Assembly (NCBI GenBank): GCA_022563535.1
Contig: JADFNE010000018.1
Coordinates: forward strand, 1-64,000
DNA length: 64,000 nt
Direction of reading: 5' to 3'
Origin: Myxococcales bacterium
GTDB lineage: Bacteria > Myxococcota_A > UBA9160 > UBA4427
Shown here: positions 45,619 to 54,551 of the stretch, one piece after another
Numbering within the stretch: position 1 is the first letter of the stretch
Layout of the letters: every line of letters starts with the position of its first letter
Notes under the pieces: generated by a model
Database searches by the model: none
Told to the model about the DNA's origin: nothing
Seen by the model: only the letters and a program-made list of their open reading frames with translations
Translations under genes and position numbers: made by a program

Positions 45619-46728
45619 TTGTCGGCATCGATGATCGCACTCCCGCTCGCTGTGGCGATCGTCGTCACGGCGATCTGTACGCCATTCGTCGCGCGTTTTG
45701 CGCGGATGTGTGGCGCCGTCGATCGTCCAAACGAGCGCAAGATCAGCAATCGCGGCGGAATGCCACTGATGGGCGGTGTCGCGGTCGCAGCAGGTGTTTG
45801 CGCGGGACTCCTCGCAGTAGAGTTGGTGAACGGGCCGGACATCCTGCCCATGGATCGTCTGCGCGGCTTCCTGTTCGGCGGCGGACTGGTTCTCGGCGTG
45901 GGAATGATCGACGATCGGTTCGGTATGGGTGCGGTCGCGAAACTGGCTGGTCAGCTTGCTGCCGCCTCGATTGCGTTTCACGCCGGCTTTGCGATCGAAT
46001 CGTTCCGTTTCCCGATGACCGGAGAATCGTTCGAGCTGCAGTGGTGGGTGTCTTACTCGGTGACGTTGTTTTGGATCGTGGCGGTGACGAACGCGGTCAA
46101 TCTGATCGACGGCCTCGACGGCCTGGCCACCGGAATCTCGATGATCATGGCCGTGACCATGACCTATGTCTGCTTTGTGGCGGATCAAATGACCGGAGTG
46201 ATTTTTGGCGCCGTAATCATTGGCGGTGCGCTCGGCTTCTTGCCGTACAACTTCCCTCCGGCGCGGATCTTCTTGGGAGACACCGGCGCGCTCTATCTGG
46301 GTTTCTCGATCTCGCTGCTGGCGCTCGAAGGCTACATGGGCGGGTTCAGGAAAGCTTCGGTGCTGCCATTTGTCGTCCCCTTGATGGCACTCGCGGTCCC
46401 CTTGATGGATACGCTACTTTCGATCGTGCGTCGGCTTCGAAGCGGAAGTGGAGTCTTTTCGGCTGACGACATGCATATGCATCATCGCCTGCTGCGCACC
46501 GAGGGTTCACACGCCCGCGCCGTGTTCTTTTTGTATCTCTTGACTGCGTGCTTTTGTTCGATCTCGGTTTACTTTGCGATTCTCGAAGACCTCCGCCTTG
46601 GCTTTGTGCTACTGGCCATCGTGCTAATCTTGACGATCCGACTGTTGCGCAATCTCGGATTGTTCGCGGAATGGAGGCAGGCCGCGACGCCCCCCACCGC
46701 GTCGACCGAATCTGGACAGCAAGACTAG
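45619..46728 (+). CDS. WecA/MraY-family undecaprenyl-phosphate sugar-phosphate transferase
   Basis: A 369-aa polytopic membrane enzyme (about ten helices) that starts glycan assembly by moving a sugar-1-P onto undecaprenyl phosphate. TTG 45619 follows GAGGAA; ATG 45631 is an alternative. Motifs: VDRPNERKISNRGGMPLMGG, GMIDDRFGM (Asp pair), AVNLIDGLDGLATG, FLGDTGALYLGF and the WecA-type histidine motif MHMHHRLLR. The sugar is probably N-acetylhexosamine-1-P. It is the initiating glycosyltransferase of this locus. Confidence 0.92.
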   Translation: MSASMIALPLAVAIVVTAICTPFVARFARMCGAVDRPNERKISNRGGMPLMGGVAVAAGVCAGLLAVELVNGPDILPMDRLRGFLFGGGLVLGVGMIDDRFGMGAVAKLAGQLAAASIAFHAGFAIESFRFPMTGESFELQWWVSYSVTLFWIVAVTNAVNLIDGLDGLATGISMIMAVTMTYVCFVADQMTGVIFGAVIIGGALGFLPYNFPPARIFLGDTGALYLGFSISLLALEGYMGGFRKASVLPFVVPLMALAVPLMDTLLSIVRRLRSGSGVFSADDMHMHHRLLRTEGSHARAVFFLYLLTACFCSISVYFAILEDLRLGFVLLAIVLILTIRLLRNLGLFAEWRQAATPPTASTESGQQD

Positions 46729-46776
46729 GGTTCTCCGCGGCGTTTGCGCGTTCGTGTGAGTATGGGAGTTGAAACG

Positions 46777-48093
46777 ATGAACGTGGCAGTAATCGGCACC
46801 GGGTATGTGGGGCTCGTGACAGGTGCGTGCTTTTCCGAGTTTGGCGTGCAAGTGACGTGCGTCGACAAGGATGCCGAGAAAATCGCTTCCCTGATCCGGG
46901 GAGAGATGCCCATCTACGAGCCGGGTCTCGAAGAACTCGTGGGCCGAAATGTTCGCGAGGGCCGCCTGGCTTTTTCCTCTGATACGCCGGAGGCGATCCG
47001 CAACGCGCTCGTAATTTTTATCGCAGTAGGGACTCCAGCCGCGGAAGACGGCAGTACCGATCTGAGATTCATCGAGGCTGTGGCGCGGGAAATCGGTCAG
47101 TGCATCGACGGCTACAAAGTCATCGTTACCAAGAGCACCGTTCCCGTCGGCACCGCGAAGAAGGTGCGGAATTGGATCCAGGACGAACTCGACGCCAAGG
47201 GGAGTAACGCCAATTTCAGTGTCGCATCAAACCCCGAGTTCTTGCGCGAGGGAGCGGCGATCAGCGACTTCATGCGACCTGATCGGGTGGTGATCGGAAC
47301 CGACGAAGGAGATGAGCAGGCGTTGGCGATCATTCGGGATCTCTACCGTCCTCTGTTCATCAACGAAACGCCCTTCGTCATCTCGAACGTGGCGACAGCC
47401 GAGCTGGCAAAATACGCCGCGAACGCATTTCTCGCGACCAAGATTTCATTCATCAACGAAATCTCGATCCTCTGCGAACGAGTTGGCGGAGACGTCCAGG
47501 GTGTTGCTCGTGCAATGGGTCTCGACAAGCGCATCGGCTCAAAATTTCTTCATGCGGGACCCGGCTACGGCGGGTCGTGCTTTCCCAAAGACACTCTCTC
47601 CGCGGCCCATTTTGCCCGCGACCTGGGAATGAACTTCGAGATCGTCGAGGCGGCAATTCGAGCCAATGATCGACAACGCGATCATGCGACGCAGAAGGTG
47701 CGCCAAGTGCTGGGCGAGAATTGTGCGGGCAAATCCATCGCGCTCCTCGGACTTTCGTTCAAGCCCGAAACCGACGATGTGCGCGATTCCCCGGCAATCT
47801 ACATCGCCCGCAGCCTGATCAACGAGGGTGTGGTAGTTCGCGCCTTCGACCCCCAGGCGATGGTGGAAGCCGGTAAGGCGCTTCCCGAACTCGTATTGTG
47901 CAAGGACGCCTACGAAGCCTGCCAGGGCGCCGACGCGCTGGTGATCGTGACCGAGTGGAATCAATTTCGCATGCTCGATCTCACGCGCATCAAGAGTCTG
48001 CTCAACAAACCCAACATGGTGGATCTGCGCAATATTTATCGCGCCGACGCGATGCAAGCCGAAGGGTTCAACTACGTGAGCGTCGGGAGATGA
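46777..48093 (+). CDS. UDP-glucose 6-dehydrogenase family
   Basis: A 438-aa NAD-dependent sugar dehydrogenase. ATG 46777, 8 nt after GGGAG, gives MNVAVIGTGYVGLVTGAC (Rossmann). Catalytic Cys sits in GGSCFPKDTLSA, with KSTVPVGT, NPEFLREG, ELAKYAANAFLA and LGLSFKPETDDVRDSP. It produces UDP-glucuronate, or GDP-mannuronate if the substrate is GDP-mannose; UDP-glucose is more likely from the sequence style. Overlaps the next gene by 4 nt (ATGA). Confidence 0.93.
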   Translation: MNVAVIGTGYVGLVTGACFSEFGVQVTCVDKDAEKIASLIRGEMPIYEPGLEELVGRNVREGRLAFSSDTPEAIRNALVIFIAVGTPAAEDGSTDLRFIEAVAREIGQCIDGYKVIVTKSTVPVGTAKKVRNWIQDELDAKGSNANFSVASNPEFLREGAAISDFMRPDRVVIGTDEGDEQALAIIRDLYRPLFINETPFVISNVATAELAKYAANAFLATKISFINEISILCERVGGDVQGVARAMGLDKRIGSKFLHAGPGYGGSCFPKDTLSAAHFARDLGMNFEIVEAAIRANDRQRDHATQKVRQVLGENCAGKSIALLGLSFKPETDDVRDSPAIYIARSLINEGVVVRAFDPQAMVEAGKALPELVLCKDAYEACQGADALVIVTEWNQFRMLDLTRIKSLLNKPNMVDLRNIYRADAMQAEGFNYVSVGR

Positions 48094-49187
48094 AAGTGCC
48101 CCCTCTGCACGTTGTCGTGCTGGCGGGGGGTGCAGGTGAAAGATTCTGGCCGGCGTCTCGCGCGCACTACCCGAAGCCGTTACTCAAAGTAATTGGCGGC
48201 AAGAGCCTGCTGGCGGCAACCCTCGATCGCGCCCGGGCAATCGCCGACAAAGATCGCATTTGGATCGTGTGCGGGCACGAGCACGCCAAGAAGATTCGAA
48301 AGGCATCTGGACTGCCTGCGAATCGTGTCCTGGTCGAACCCCGTCGGCGCAACACGGCGATGGCGGCAGCCTGGGCGGCGCAGCGCATCGCTGCGGAGGA
48401 CCCGCACGGCGTGCTCGTCATCTTGCCCGCCGATCACCACGTTCCCGATCGGCGCGCGTTCGCGGCGGCAATTCGCAAATCCGCCCGCGCGGCCCACGCT
48501 GCCGAGGTTCTCGTGACGCTCGGAGTGCGGCCCACGCGGCCAGACACGGGATATGGCTACATCCGGGTAGGTCCCCGGGCGGGCAAGGCCTATGCGGGGC
48601 TGCATCGCGTCGCGAAGTTTGTCGAAAAGCCCGGCGCCGCCACTGCCAAGCGGTACTGCGCCGGGGGGAAGTATCTGTGGAATGCGGGTGTGTTCATCTG
48701 GCAAGCGAAGACGTTTCTCGAGCAGGTTGCCGAATGTGCGCCCGATCTACACAGGGCTCTCGCGCCGCTGCGCCGACACCCCAAGGGTCGCAACCGGCAG
48801 GCCGTCGCCGTGGCGTATGAGAAGGCGCCGTCACTGTCCGTGGATGTCGCGATCCTCGAGCGCAGCCAGCGGGTCTGGACATTGCCCGTCAGCTTCTCCT
48901 GGAGTGACGTGGGGACGTGGGAGTCGCTCGCCAGTGAACTCGGCGTCGGGGAAAAGTCGAAACGGGATCGAAACGGCAATCGGATCATTGCCGGTCAGTT
49001 GCTGGCGTTTGATGCCGAAGCGAACCTCGTCTGGGGTGGAGACAGGCCCATCGCATTATTGGGTGTAGAAAATCTTGCTGTGGTCGATACAGGAGATGTG
49101 ATCTTCGTCACAAAGTTAGAGCGCGCGGGTGACGTCAAACGGATTGTCGCCACGCTCAAGGCCCGTGGGCGCGAAGATTTGATCTGA
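48090..49187 (+). CDS. manC: Mannose-1-phosphate guanylyltransferase
   Basis: A 365-aa nucleotidyltransferase making GDP-mannose. The start ATG 48090 overlaps the previous stop. N-terminal VVVLAGGAGERFWPASRAHYPKP has the GGxGxRxWPxSRxxxPKP signature; FVEKPGAATAKRY and LWNAGVFIWQAK follow, then SWSDVGTW. There is no C-terminal isomerase domain; manA at 37174 supplies that step. The longer frame upstream is an artefact. Confidence 0.93.
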   Translation: MKVPPLHVVVLAGGAGERFWPASRAHYPKPLLKVIGGKSLLAATLDRARAIADKDRIWIVCGHEHAKKIRKASGLPANRVLVEPRRRNTAMAAAWAAQRIAAEDPHGVLVILPADHHVPDRRAFAAAIRKSARAAHAAEVLVTLGVRPTRPDTGYGYIRVGPRAGKAYAGLHRVAKFVEKPGAATAKRYCAGGKYLWNAGVFIWQAKTFLEQVAECAPDLHRALAPLRRHPKGRNRQAVAVAYEKAPSLSVDVAILERSQRVWTLPVSFSWSDVGTWESLASELGVGEKSKRDRNGNRIIAGQLLAFDAEANLVWGGDRPIALLGVENLAVVDTGDVIFVTKLERAGDVKRIVATLKARGREDLI

Positions 49188-49223
49188 CACTCAGCTCGGT
49201 ATGGGCACAGGGGAATATTCGAC

Positions 49224-49910
49224 ATGGCTGATACTCTGACACGAGAGGAAGCTCGCGAATCCCTTCGCGTCATTCCGCTCTTTCGCGAAGCGACCGACGA
49301 AGACCTCGACAATCTCGGACTCCACTTGATCGAGCGCAGCTTTCCCAAAGATGCGATCATTGTCGATGAAGGACTGACCGGGGACTACATGTACGTAATT
49401 CGTTCCGGTCGGGTGAAAGTGACCAAGGCCTCGGACGACGGTCGCGAACAGATCATGAACCTGTTTAGAGAGGGCGACTTCTTTGGCGAAATGTCGCTGC
49501 TCGACAATCAACCCCGTTCTGCAAGCGTCACCACCCTCGAGCCGACTCAGTTGCTGGCGCTTTCTCGCCGAGACTTTCTGGAACTGCTGAAGAGCCGGTC
49601 GACCTTGGCGATGTGTGTGATCCAGGAACTCACCCGTCGGTTGCGTGAAACCGGAGAACAGGCGAGTTCAATTTCGTTCCAGAAGGTCCAGGAACGCACC
49701 CGAGGTCTGTTTGAGAGGCTCGCCCGGGACGAGGGCAACGCCGATCATACGCGCATTACCCCAACGCTTACGCATCAACAGATTGCCGACATGATCGGGA
49801 CCTCGCGGGAGACCGTTACCCGGGCAGTCAAACGACTCAAGCAAGACGGTTGGTTGCAACAGCAGGGAAAACGCTACGTCATTCCGCAGGTCGATCGACC
49901 GATTGCCTGA
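49224..49910 (+). CDS. Crp/Fnr-family transcription regulator
   Basis: A 228-aa regulator: cyclic-nucleotide-binding domain (IERSFPKDAIIVDEG, FGEMSLLDNQPRSAS, where the R-S pair is the cAMP/cGMP contact in Crp) and a C-terminal helix-turn-helix (THQQIADMIGTSRETVTRAVKRLKQ). No Cys cluster for an Fe-S sensor is present, so it is a nucleotide-binding Crp type rather than Fnr. A 26-nt hairpin spans its stop. A regulator within the polysaccharide locus may link it to cyclic nucleotide levels. Confidence 0.93.
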   Translation: MADTLTREEARESLRVIPLFREATDEDLDNLGLHLIERSFPKDAIIVDEGLTGDYMYVIRSGRVKVTKASDDGREQIMNLFREGDFFGEMSLLDNQPRSASVTTLEPTQLLALSRRDFLELLKSRSTLAMCVIQELTRRLRETGEQASSISFQKVQERTRGLFERLARDEGNADHTRITPTLTHQQIADMIGTSRETVTRAVKRLKQDGWLQQQGKRYVIPQVDRPIA

Positions 49911-49927
49911 GTACGACCTCAGGCAAT
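49902..49927. terminator. Perfect 10-bp hairpin over the crp-like stop
   Basis: ATTGCCTGAG and CTCAGGCAAT flank a 6-nt loop. The stop codon lies within the left arm. No T-run follows, so it may end transcription with Rho or protect the 3' end. It separates the Crp-like gene from the third sigma-54 regulator. Confidence 0.5.
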
Positions 49928-50063
49928 AGCCCCTCTCGACCGATGTCCCAGTCGTGAAGGTTCCCGATCACCAAATCGTAATCCACAGAGTCAGCTGTCC
50001 GTGCCCTCGGCGCGGGGCATGTTTCTCGTGGTCCGAGACTGAACTCGCGCGGGATTCTCGCTC

Positions 50064-51539
50064 GTGAGCGCCGACCCGGACTCCAACGCGCACGACGCGG
50101 GTCCTCAGCCCGCTCGTATTCTCGTGGTCGAGGACAACGATGCGCTGCGTGAGGCCATCGTGATGGCCCTCGGAGAACAGTGGTCCAGTGTGATCGAAGT
50201 GTCGGATGGGCAGTCCGCAATCGAGATGATCGCGGACAGCGAGCCCTTTGACGTCGTTCTCTGCGATCTGCGACTGCCCGGGCCGGATGGAACGCAGATC
50301 CAGCGCGCAACACAACAACGCGACTCCCGTACCGCTTTTGTGTTGATGACCGCATTCGCGACCGTGGACAACGCGATCGCGGCGATCCAGCGGGGTGCCT
50401 TCGACTTCATTCAAAAGCCCTTTGATCTCGAAGAACTCGAATTGCGTGTGCGGCGGGCTGTCGAACACGGACGGCTGTTGGAGGAAGTCTCCGAACTGCG
50501 CTGCCAGGTGTCGGGGGTGCGAGACGATTTTATCGTCGCCAACAGCGAGGCGATGCGCAGTGCGGTGGCGACCGCAAAGCGAGTCGCCGGAATTCGTTCG
50601 ACGGTTCTTCTTACCGGTGAGACGGGAACGGGCAAAGAGGTGATCGCGGGTCTGATCCACGCTCATTCATCGCGTGCTGCGAGACCCTTTATCAAGGTCA
50701 ATTGTGCTGCACTCCCCGAGACGCTCCTCGAGTCGGAGCTGTTCGGCCACGAACGCGGCGCCTTTACCGGGGCGGACCACCAGCGAGCGGGTCGCTTCGA
50801 GCAGGCCAACGGCGGAACCTTGTTGTTGGATGAGATCGCCGAGACGTCCCCGGCCACCCAGGCCAAATTGCTGCGGGTGCTTCAAGACCAGGAGTTCTAC
50901 CGACTCGGCGGAACCGCGGTTCAAAGGACCAGCGCGCGCATCATTGCGGCGACCAACCGCGATCTGGATCAAGCGCTGCGCGACGGTTCTCTGCGTGAAG
51001 ATCTCTACTACAGGATCAACGTGATCGAGATTCATCTCCAGCCCCTGCGCGAGCGGCGCGAAGACATCAAGGCCCTGGCCGAACGCTACAGGAAACGTTT
51101 CTCTCTCGAGCTCGGGAGGCTGTGTACCGGATTCACGGACGCCGCGATTTCGCGCATGGAGTCCTATTCGTGGCCCGGTAATGTGCGCGAACTGCGCAAC
51201 GCCGTCGAACGCGCGGTGCTCCTTTCTGACGGAACGCAGATCGACGTCGCAGACATTCACCTCGAGAGCCCCAGGCACCACCGCGGTGATGCCGAGTGGG
51301 AAATCAAATTGCCGCCCAATGGTGTTTCCTTGCACACGGTAGAGCGTGCGCTGGTACTGGCGGCTCTACGTCGCACGGGATTCGTTCAGAAGGACGCAGC
51401 CCAGTTGATTGGCGTGAGCAAACGCAAGCTCAACTACATGATTCAGCGCATGGAGCTCGTGCATCCTAGCTGGCGCCGCAACCGAGCGATTCCAGATTCG
51501 GGCCGGGCAATAAAGCGCAGGGACGAACCGTTGAATTGA
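50064..51539 (+). CDS. Sigma-54-dependent response regulator (NtrC family) 3
   Basis: A 491-aa regulator from GTG 50064. Receiver D68 (VVLCDLRLPGPDG), K in FIQKPF; AAA+ with GETGTGKE, GAFTGA, LLDEIAET, AATNRDL and WPGNVRELRN; HTH region (VQKDAAQLIGVSKRKLNYMI) differs from the other two regulators. The C-terminal tail is basic. It precedes the TPR lipoprotein by 199 nt. No sensor kinase is adjacent. Confidence 0.93.
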   Translation: MSADPDSNAHDAGPQPARILVVEDNDALREAIVMALGEQWSSVIEVSDGQSAIEMIADSEPFDVVLCDLRLPGPDGTQIQRATQQRDSRTAFVLMTAFATVDNAIAAIQRGAFDFIQKPFDLEELELRVRRAVEHGRLLEEVSELRCQVSGVRDDFIVANSEAMRSAVATAKRVAGIRSTVLLTGETGTGKEVIAGLIHAHSSRAARPFIKVNCAALPETLLESELFGHERGAFTGADHQRAGRFEQANGGTLLLDEIAETSPATQAKLLRVLQDQEFYRLGGTAVQRTSARIIAATNRDLDQALRDGSLREDLYYRINVIEIHLQPLRERREDIKALAERYRKRFSLELGRLCTGFTDAAISRMESYSWPGNVRELRNAVERAVLLSDGTQIDVADIHLESPRHHRGDAEWEIKLPPNGVSLHTVERALVLAALRRTGFVQKDAAQLIGVSKRKLNYMIQRMELVHPSWRRNRAIPDSGRAIKRRDEPLN

Positions 51540-51738
51540 ACTGGAAAACCTCGCCCGCAACTAGCGACCGCGATGGCAATGCAGGCTAAGCTTCGCCGCC
51601 TGATCCTCCAAGGACGTGATGGAGGAATGGGCATGCAACCGGGCGAAGGGTGCCGACGAAGGGCACGAATACGGTCGACGCAGGCGCTGCGTTTCGCTCT
51701 ATTTGATCGGCCAGACTGAACCGAATGAGGACCTCATC

Positions 51739-54282
51739 ATGGACTACCGCTTTCCTATGAATTCACTGTGCCGTGCGTTCGCACTGGCCATCACACTGTT
51801 CATCACGACCACGCTTGTCGGCTGTCAGAGTGACGAAGACAGTCTCGCTGAATTCTATGCCAACGGTACGCGGTACGTCGAAAACGAGCGGTACGAAGAG
51901 GCGGTGATCGAGTACAAGAACGTAATCAAGCTCAACCCGAATCACGCGGACGCTCACTATCAGCTGGCAAAGGCCTACATGAAGCTGAGCCGGGGCCGTG
52001 ACGCGTACTGGGAAATGAGCGAAACCGTTCGTTTGGACCCGGCCAACACTGAAGCTGTCCTGAGCTTTGGTGCGCTGTCACTCATTGCCGGAGATGCTGA
52101 TCAGGCCCTCGCGATGGGGCAGATCTCGATCGAGTCCGATCCCGAGAACCACCAAGGGTATATTTTGATGGGTAAGGCCCTCGAGAAGCTCAAGCGCGAA
52201 AGTGAGTCCGAAGAGTATTACCTCAAAGCCGTCGAACTCGATTTGAAAAACTACGACACACTTCTGACATTGGCGACGTACTACATGTATTTGCCGAATG
52301 GACGCGAAAAGGCAGAGCCTTGGTTCTGGAAAGGAGTGGAGCGCTTCGGGAGCTTCATTGCCCGCACCAGCCTTGCGAAGTTCCTGGTTCAGGATCTCGA
52401 GCGCTTGGACGAGGCGGAGACAGTTTTCAAGGAAGCGGTCAACAGGGCCAAATCGCCTAAAAGGCGCGAGGAGGGATTCATCAACCTCGCCAGACTGTAT
52501 TTCGGGTCGGAGCGCAATGAACTGGGAGTTGCGGCGCTCGAAGAGGGTATAGAAATCGACAACGATTCCAACCTTTCGCGCTACATGCTCGCCAAGTACT
52601 ATCGCTTGCAAGGAGAAAACGAAAAAGCAGAAGCGTTGCTCCGCCAGGCTACGACAATAGATACGAGCGACCCGGGACCTTATCTGGTCCTTTCGACGTT
52701 CTTGGGAGCGCTCCAGCGACTCGAAGAAGCCTTGGCAGCGGCGGACTCGGCCGTCGCGGCGGATCCTGAGAATGCGAACGCAAAGCTTCGCCGGGCAGAA
52801 CTCCTGGTAGATTTCGGCTACCGCGAGGCCAGTACCGAAGCGGCGAAAACCCCGGAAGACAATCTCGCTGCGCTTTCCATGGCCAATCAGAAGATTGCGG
52901 AGGGTCTCGAGGTGGTCGAGGCCATTCTCGCCGAAACGCCCTTTCATCCCCAGGCCGAGTTTGTTCGGGGCAAGGCTTACCTGGCCAAGGGTGAAACCTC
53001 AAAGGGCATTGATGCGTTCCAAATGGCGGTGGACGGTCGCCCCGATTGGCCCGAGGCTCACTTTGCGCTTGGCTCAGCAATGGCTTCCGTGGATCAATCC
53101 AGTCTCGCCCGGGTCGAAATCTCCCGGGCACTCGAACTCGATCCAGGACTCCACCAGGCTCGCAGACTCCTTGCCACGATTCATCAGACATTGGGTGAGC
53201 ACGAATATGCAATCGAACAGGGGCGGCGCTATCTGAAAGTTCGACCCGAGAGCAGCGAAACCCGAGTACTGGTCGCGCAGAGTCTAATCCGACTCGGCAA
53301 GCGCGAGGAAGCGCGCAACGAGTTGGACAAAGTACCGGCCGACCAGCGTGATGCAGGAGTGCTCTTCGCTCTGGGGCGCGTCCATGCAAGCCTTGCCGAT
53401 CCAGTCAAGGCACGCGCGTACCTGATGCAAGTTCTCGAGCGGTCTCCACACAACCAACAGGTGCTGCGGACACTATTCAAGCTCGACCAGGGTAGCAAAG
53501 AGAACTTCTCCGAGACCAAGCAACTCATCATTGCGGCGGCCAAGGCGGACCCCAGAGACCCCGACCTCGTCCAGCTCAACGGAATGGTTTTGTTCAGCAA
53601 CAATGACCTGGAAGGGGCAGAAGCCCAATTCGTTCTCGCCACGGAGCTGATCCCCGACGATATCAACGTGCATCAGCAGTTGGCGCGCTTCTACACGTTG
53701 ACTGGCCGCACCGATGAGACCATTGCGACCTACGAGAAAGCTGTCCAGATGCAGCCGACTTCGGCGCGCCTGCATCACTTCCTCGCGTTGCTCTACGAAG
53801 CCCAGGGTGAGCTCGATATGGCTCAAAAGTCGTATGAAAACGCGATCAAGTACGACGACAATCACGCATTCGCGAAGAATAATCTCGCCTACCTGCTGGC
53901 CGACACGGGCAAGGATCTCGATCGCGCCCTCGATCTGGCGCAGGACGCCAAGGCGTTGCTGCCAAACGATTCCAATGCGGCGGACACCCTCGGCTGGGTG
54001 CTCTTCAAGCGTGGAGTCAATGGCGCTGCGGTGGGTTACCTGAAGGAGTCCGTCGCAAGCGCCGACGCCGACGACCCCGCTCTGGGGGTGATTCGCCATC
54101 ATCTCGCTCAGGCTTACGAAGCAGACGGCAACACGAAGCGCGCCGCAGAAGTGTTGCGAGCTTCGCTCCACGATCTCGAGCAGCGCAACAAGGCCGAAAG
54201 AGCACAGGGTCGGACCCCTCAGTCGCCGCCCTGGGAAAGTGAAGTCCGCAGCATGCTCGACCGCCTGACGGCAGCTGGCTGA
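51739..54282 (+). CDS. TPR lipoprotein (PrsT-like)
   Basis: An 847-aa secreted lipoprotein. ATG 51739 follows GAGG by 8 nt and gives the signal CRAFALAITLFITTTLVGC with lipobox LVGC; the 41 upstream codons are not signal-like. The rest is a long array of about 20 TPR-like helical hairpins (for example YEEAVIEYKNVIKLNPNHAD). Similar TPR lipoproteins (PrsT) accompany exosortase/EPS loci and are thought to guide polymer or protein export at the outer membrane. No PEP-CTERM protein is seen here, so the link to that system is by resemblance. Confidence 0.85.
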   Translation: MDYRFPMNSLCRAFALAITLFITTTLVGCQSDEDSLAEFYANGTRYVENERYEEAVIEYKNVIKLNPNHADAHYQLAKAYMKLSRGRDAYWEMSETVRLDPANTEAVLSFGALSLIAGDADQALAMGQISIESDPENHQGYILMGKALEKLKRESESEEYYLKAVELDLKNYDTLLTLATYYMYLPNGREKAEPWFWKGVERFGSFIARTSLAKFLVQDLERLDEAETVFKEAVNRAKSPKRREEGFINLARLYFGSERNELGVAALEEGIEIDNDSNLSRYMLAKYYRLQGENEKAEALLRQATTIDTSDPGPYLVLSTFLGALQRLEEALAAADSAVAADPENANAKLRRAELLVDFGYREASTEAAKTPEDNLAALSMANQKIAEGLEVVEAILAETPFHPQAEFVRGKAYLAKGETSKGIDAFQMAVDGRPDWPEAHFALGSAMASVDQSSLARVEISRALELDPGLHQARRLLATIHQTLGEHEYAIEQGRRYLKVRPESSETRVLVAQSLIRLGKREEARNELDKVPADQRDAGVLFALGRVHASLADPVKARAYLMQVLERSPHNQQVLRTLFKLDQGSKENFSETKQLIIAAAKADPRDPDLVQLNGMVLFSNNDLEGAEAQFVLATELIPDDINVHQQLARFYTLTGRTDETIATYEKAVQMQPTSARLHHFLALLYEAQGELDMAQKSYENAIKYDDNHAFAKNNLAYLLADTGKDLDRALDLAQDAKALLPNDSNAADTLGWVLFKRGVNGAAVGYLKESVASADADDPALGVIRHHLAQAYEADGNTKRAAEVLRASLHDLEQRNKAERAQGRTPQSPPWESEVRSMLDRLTAAG

Positions 54283-54308
54283 GGAGCGCATTGGTTCGCT
54301 CGCGGAAT

Positions 54309-54332
54309 CTTGGGTTCCAGCTGGAAACCAAG
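54309..54332. other. 24-nt near-perfect palindrome after the TPR lipoprotein
   Basis: Centred on TTCCAGCTGGAA (54315-54326), extended to 54309-54332 with one mismatched pair (11 of 12 paired). It lies 27 nt after the TPR stop. It could be a regulator dimer site or part of a terminator; no T-run follows. Confidence 0.4.
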
Positions 54333-54479
54333 GGTCCACCAACCGGCAACTAAGCCACACTACTGCGCGATGTTCTCCGGTTCTCTCCCAGATCCCCTGC
54401 ATCCTCCCGCAGGGCGTCAAGCTCTCCCGCTGGAACGCCGATAGACAGGACGCTCTTGCGCGGAATTCGCATTCGTTGT

Positions 54480-54498
54480 GCGTGCGTGATACGCACGC
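54480..54498 (+). other. 8-bp hairpin in the leader of the LysM gene
   Basis: GCGTGCGT and ACGCACGC enclose a GAT loop, 53 nt before ATG 54552. It is a likely leader or terminator hairpin in the ~270-nt gap between the TPR and LysM genes. Confidence 0.4.
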
Positions 54499-54551
54499 GG
54501 ATTCGGCAGCAGAGCGCTCGAACCGACGATGGGTGGACTGTGGAGAATTCG

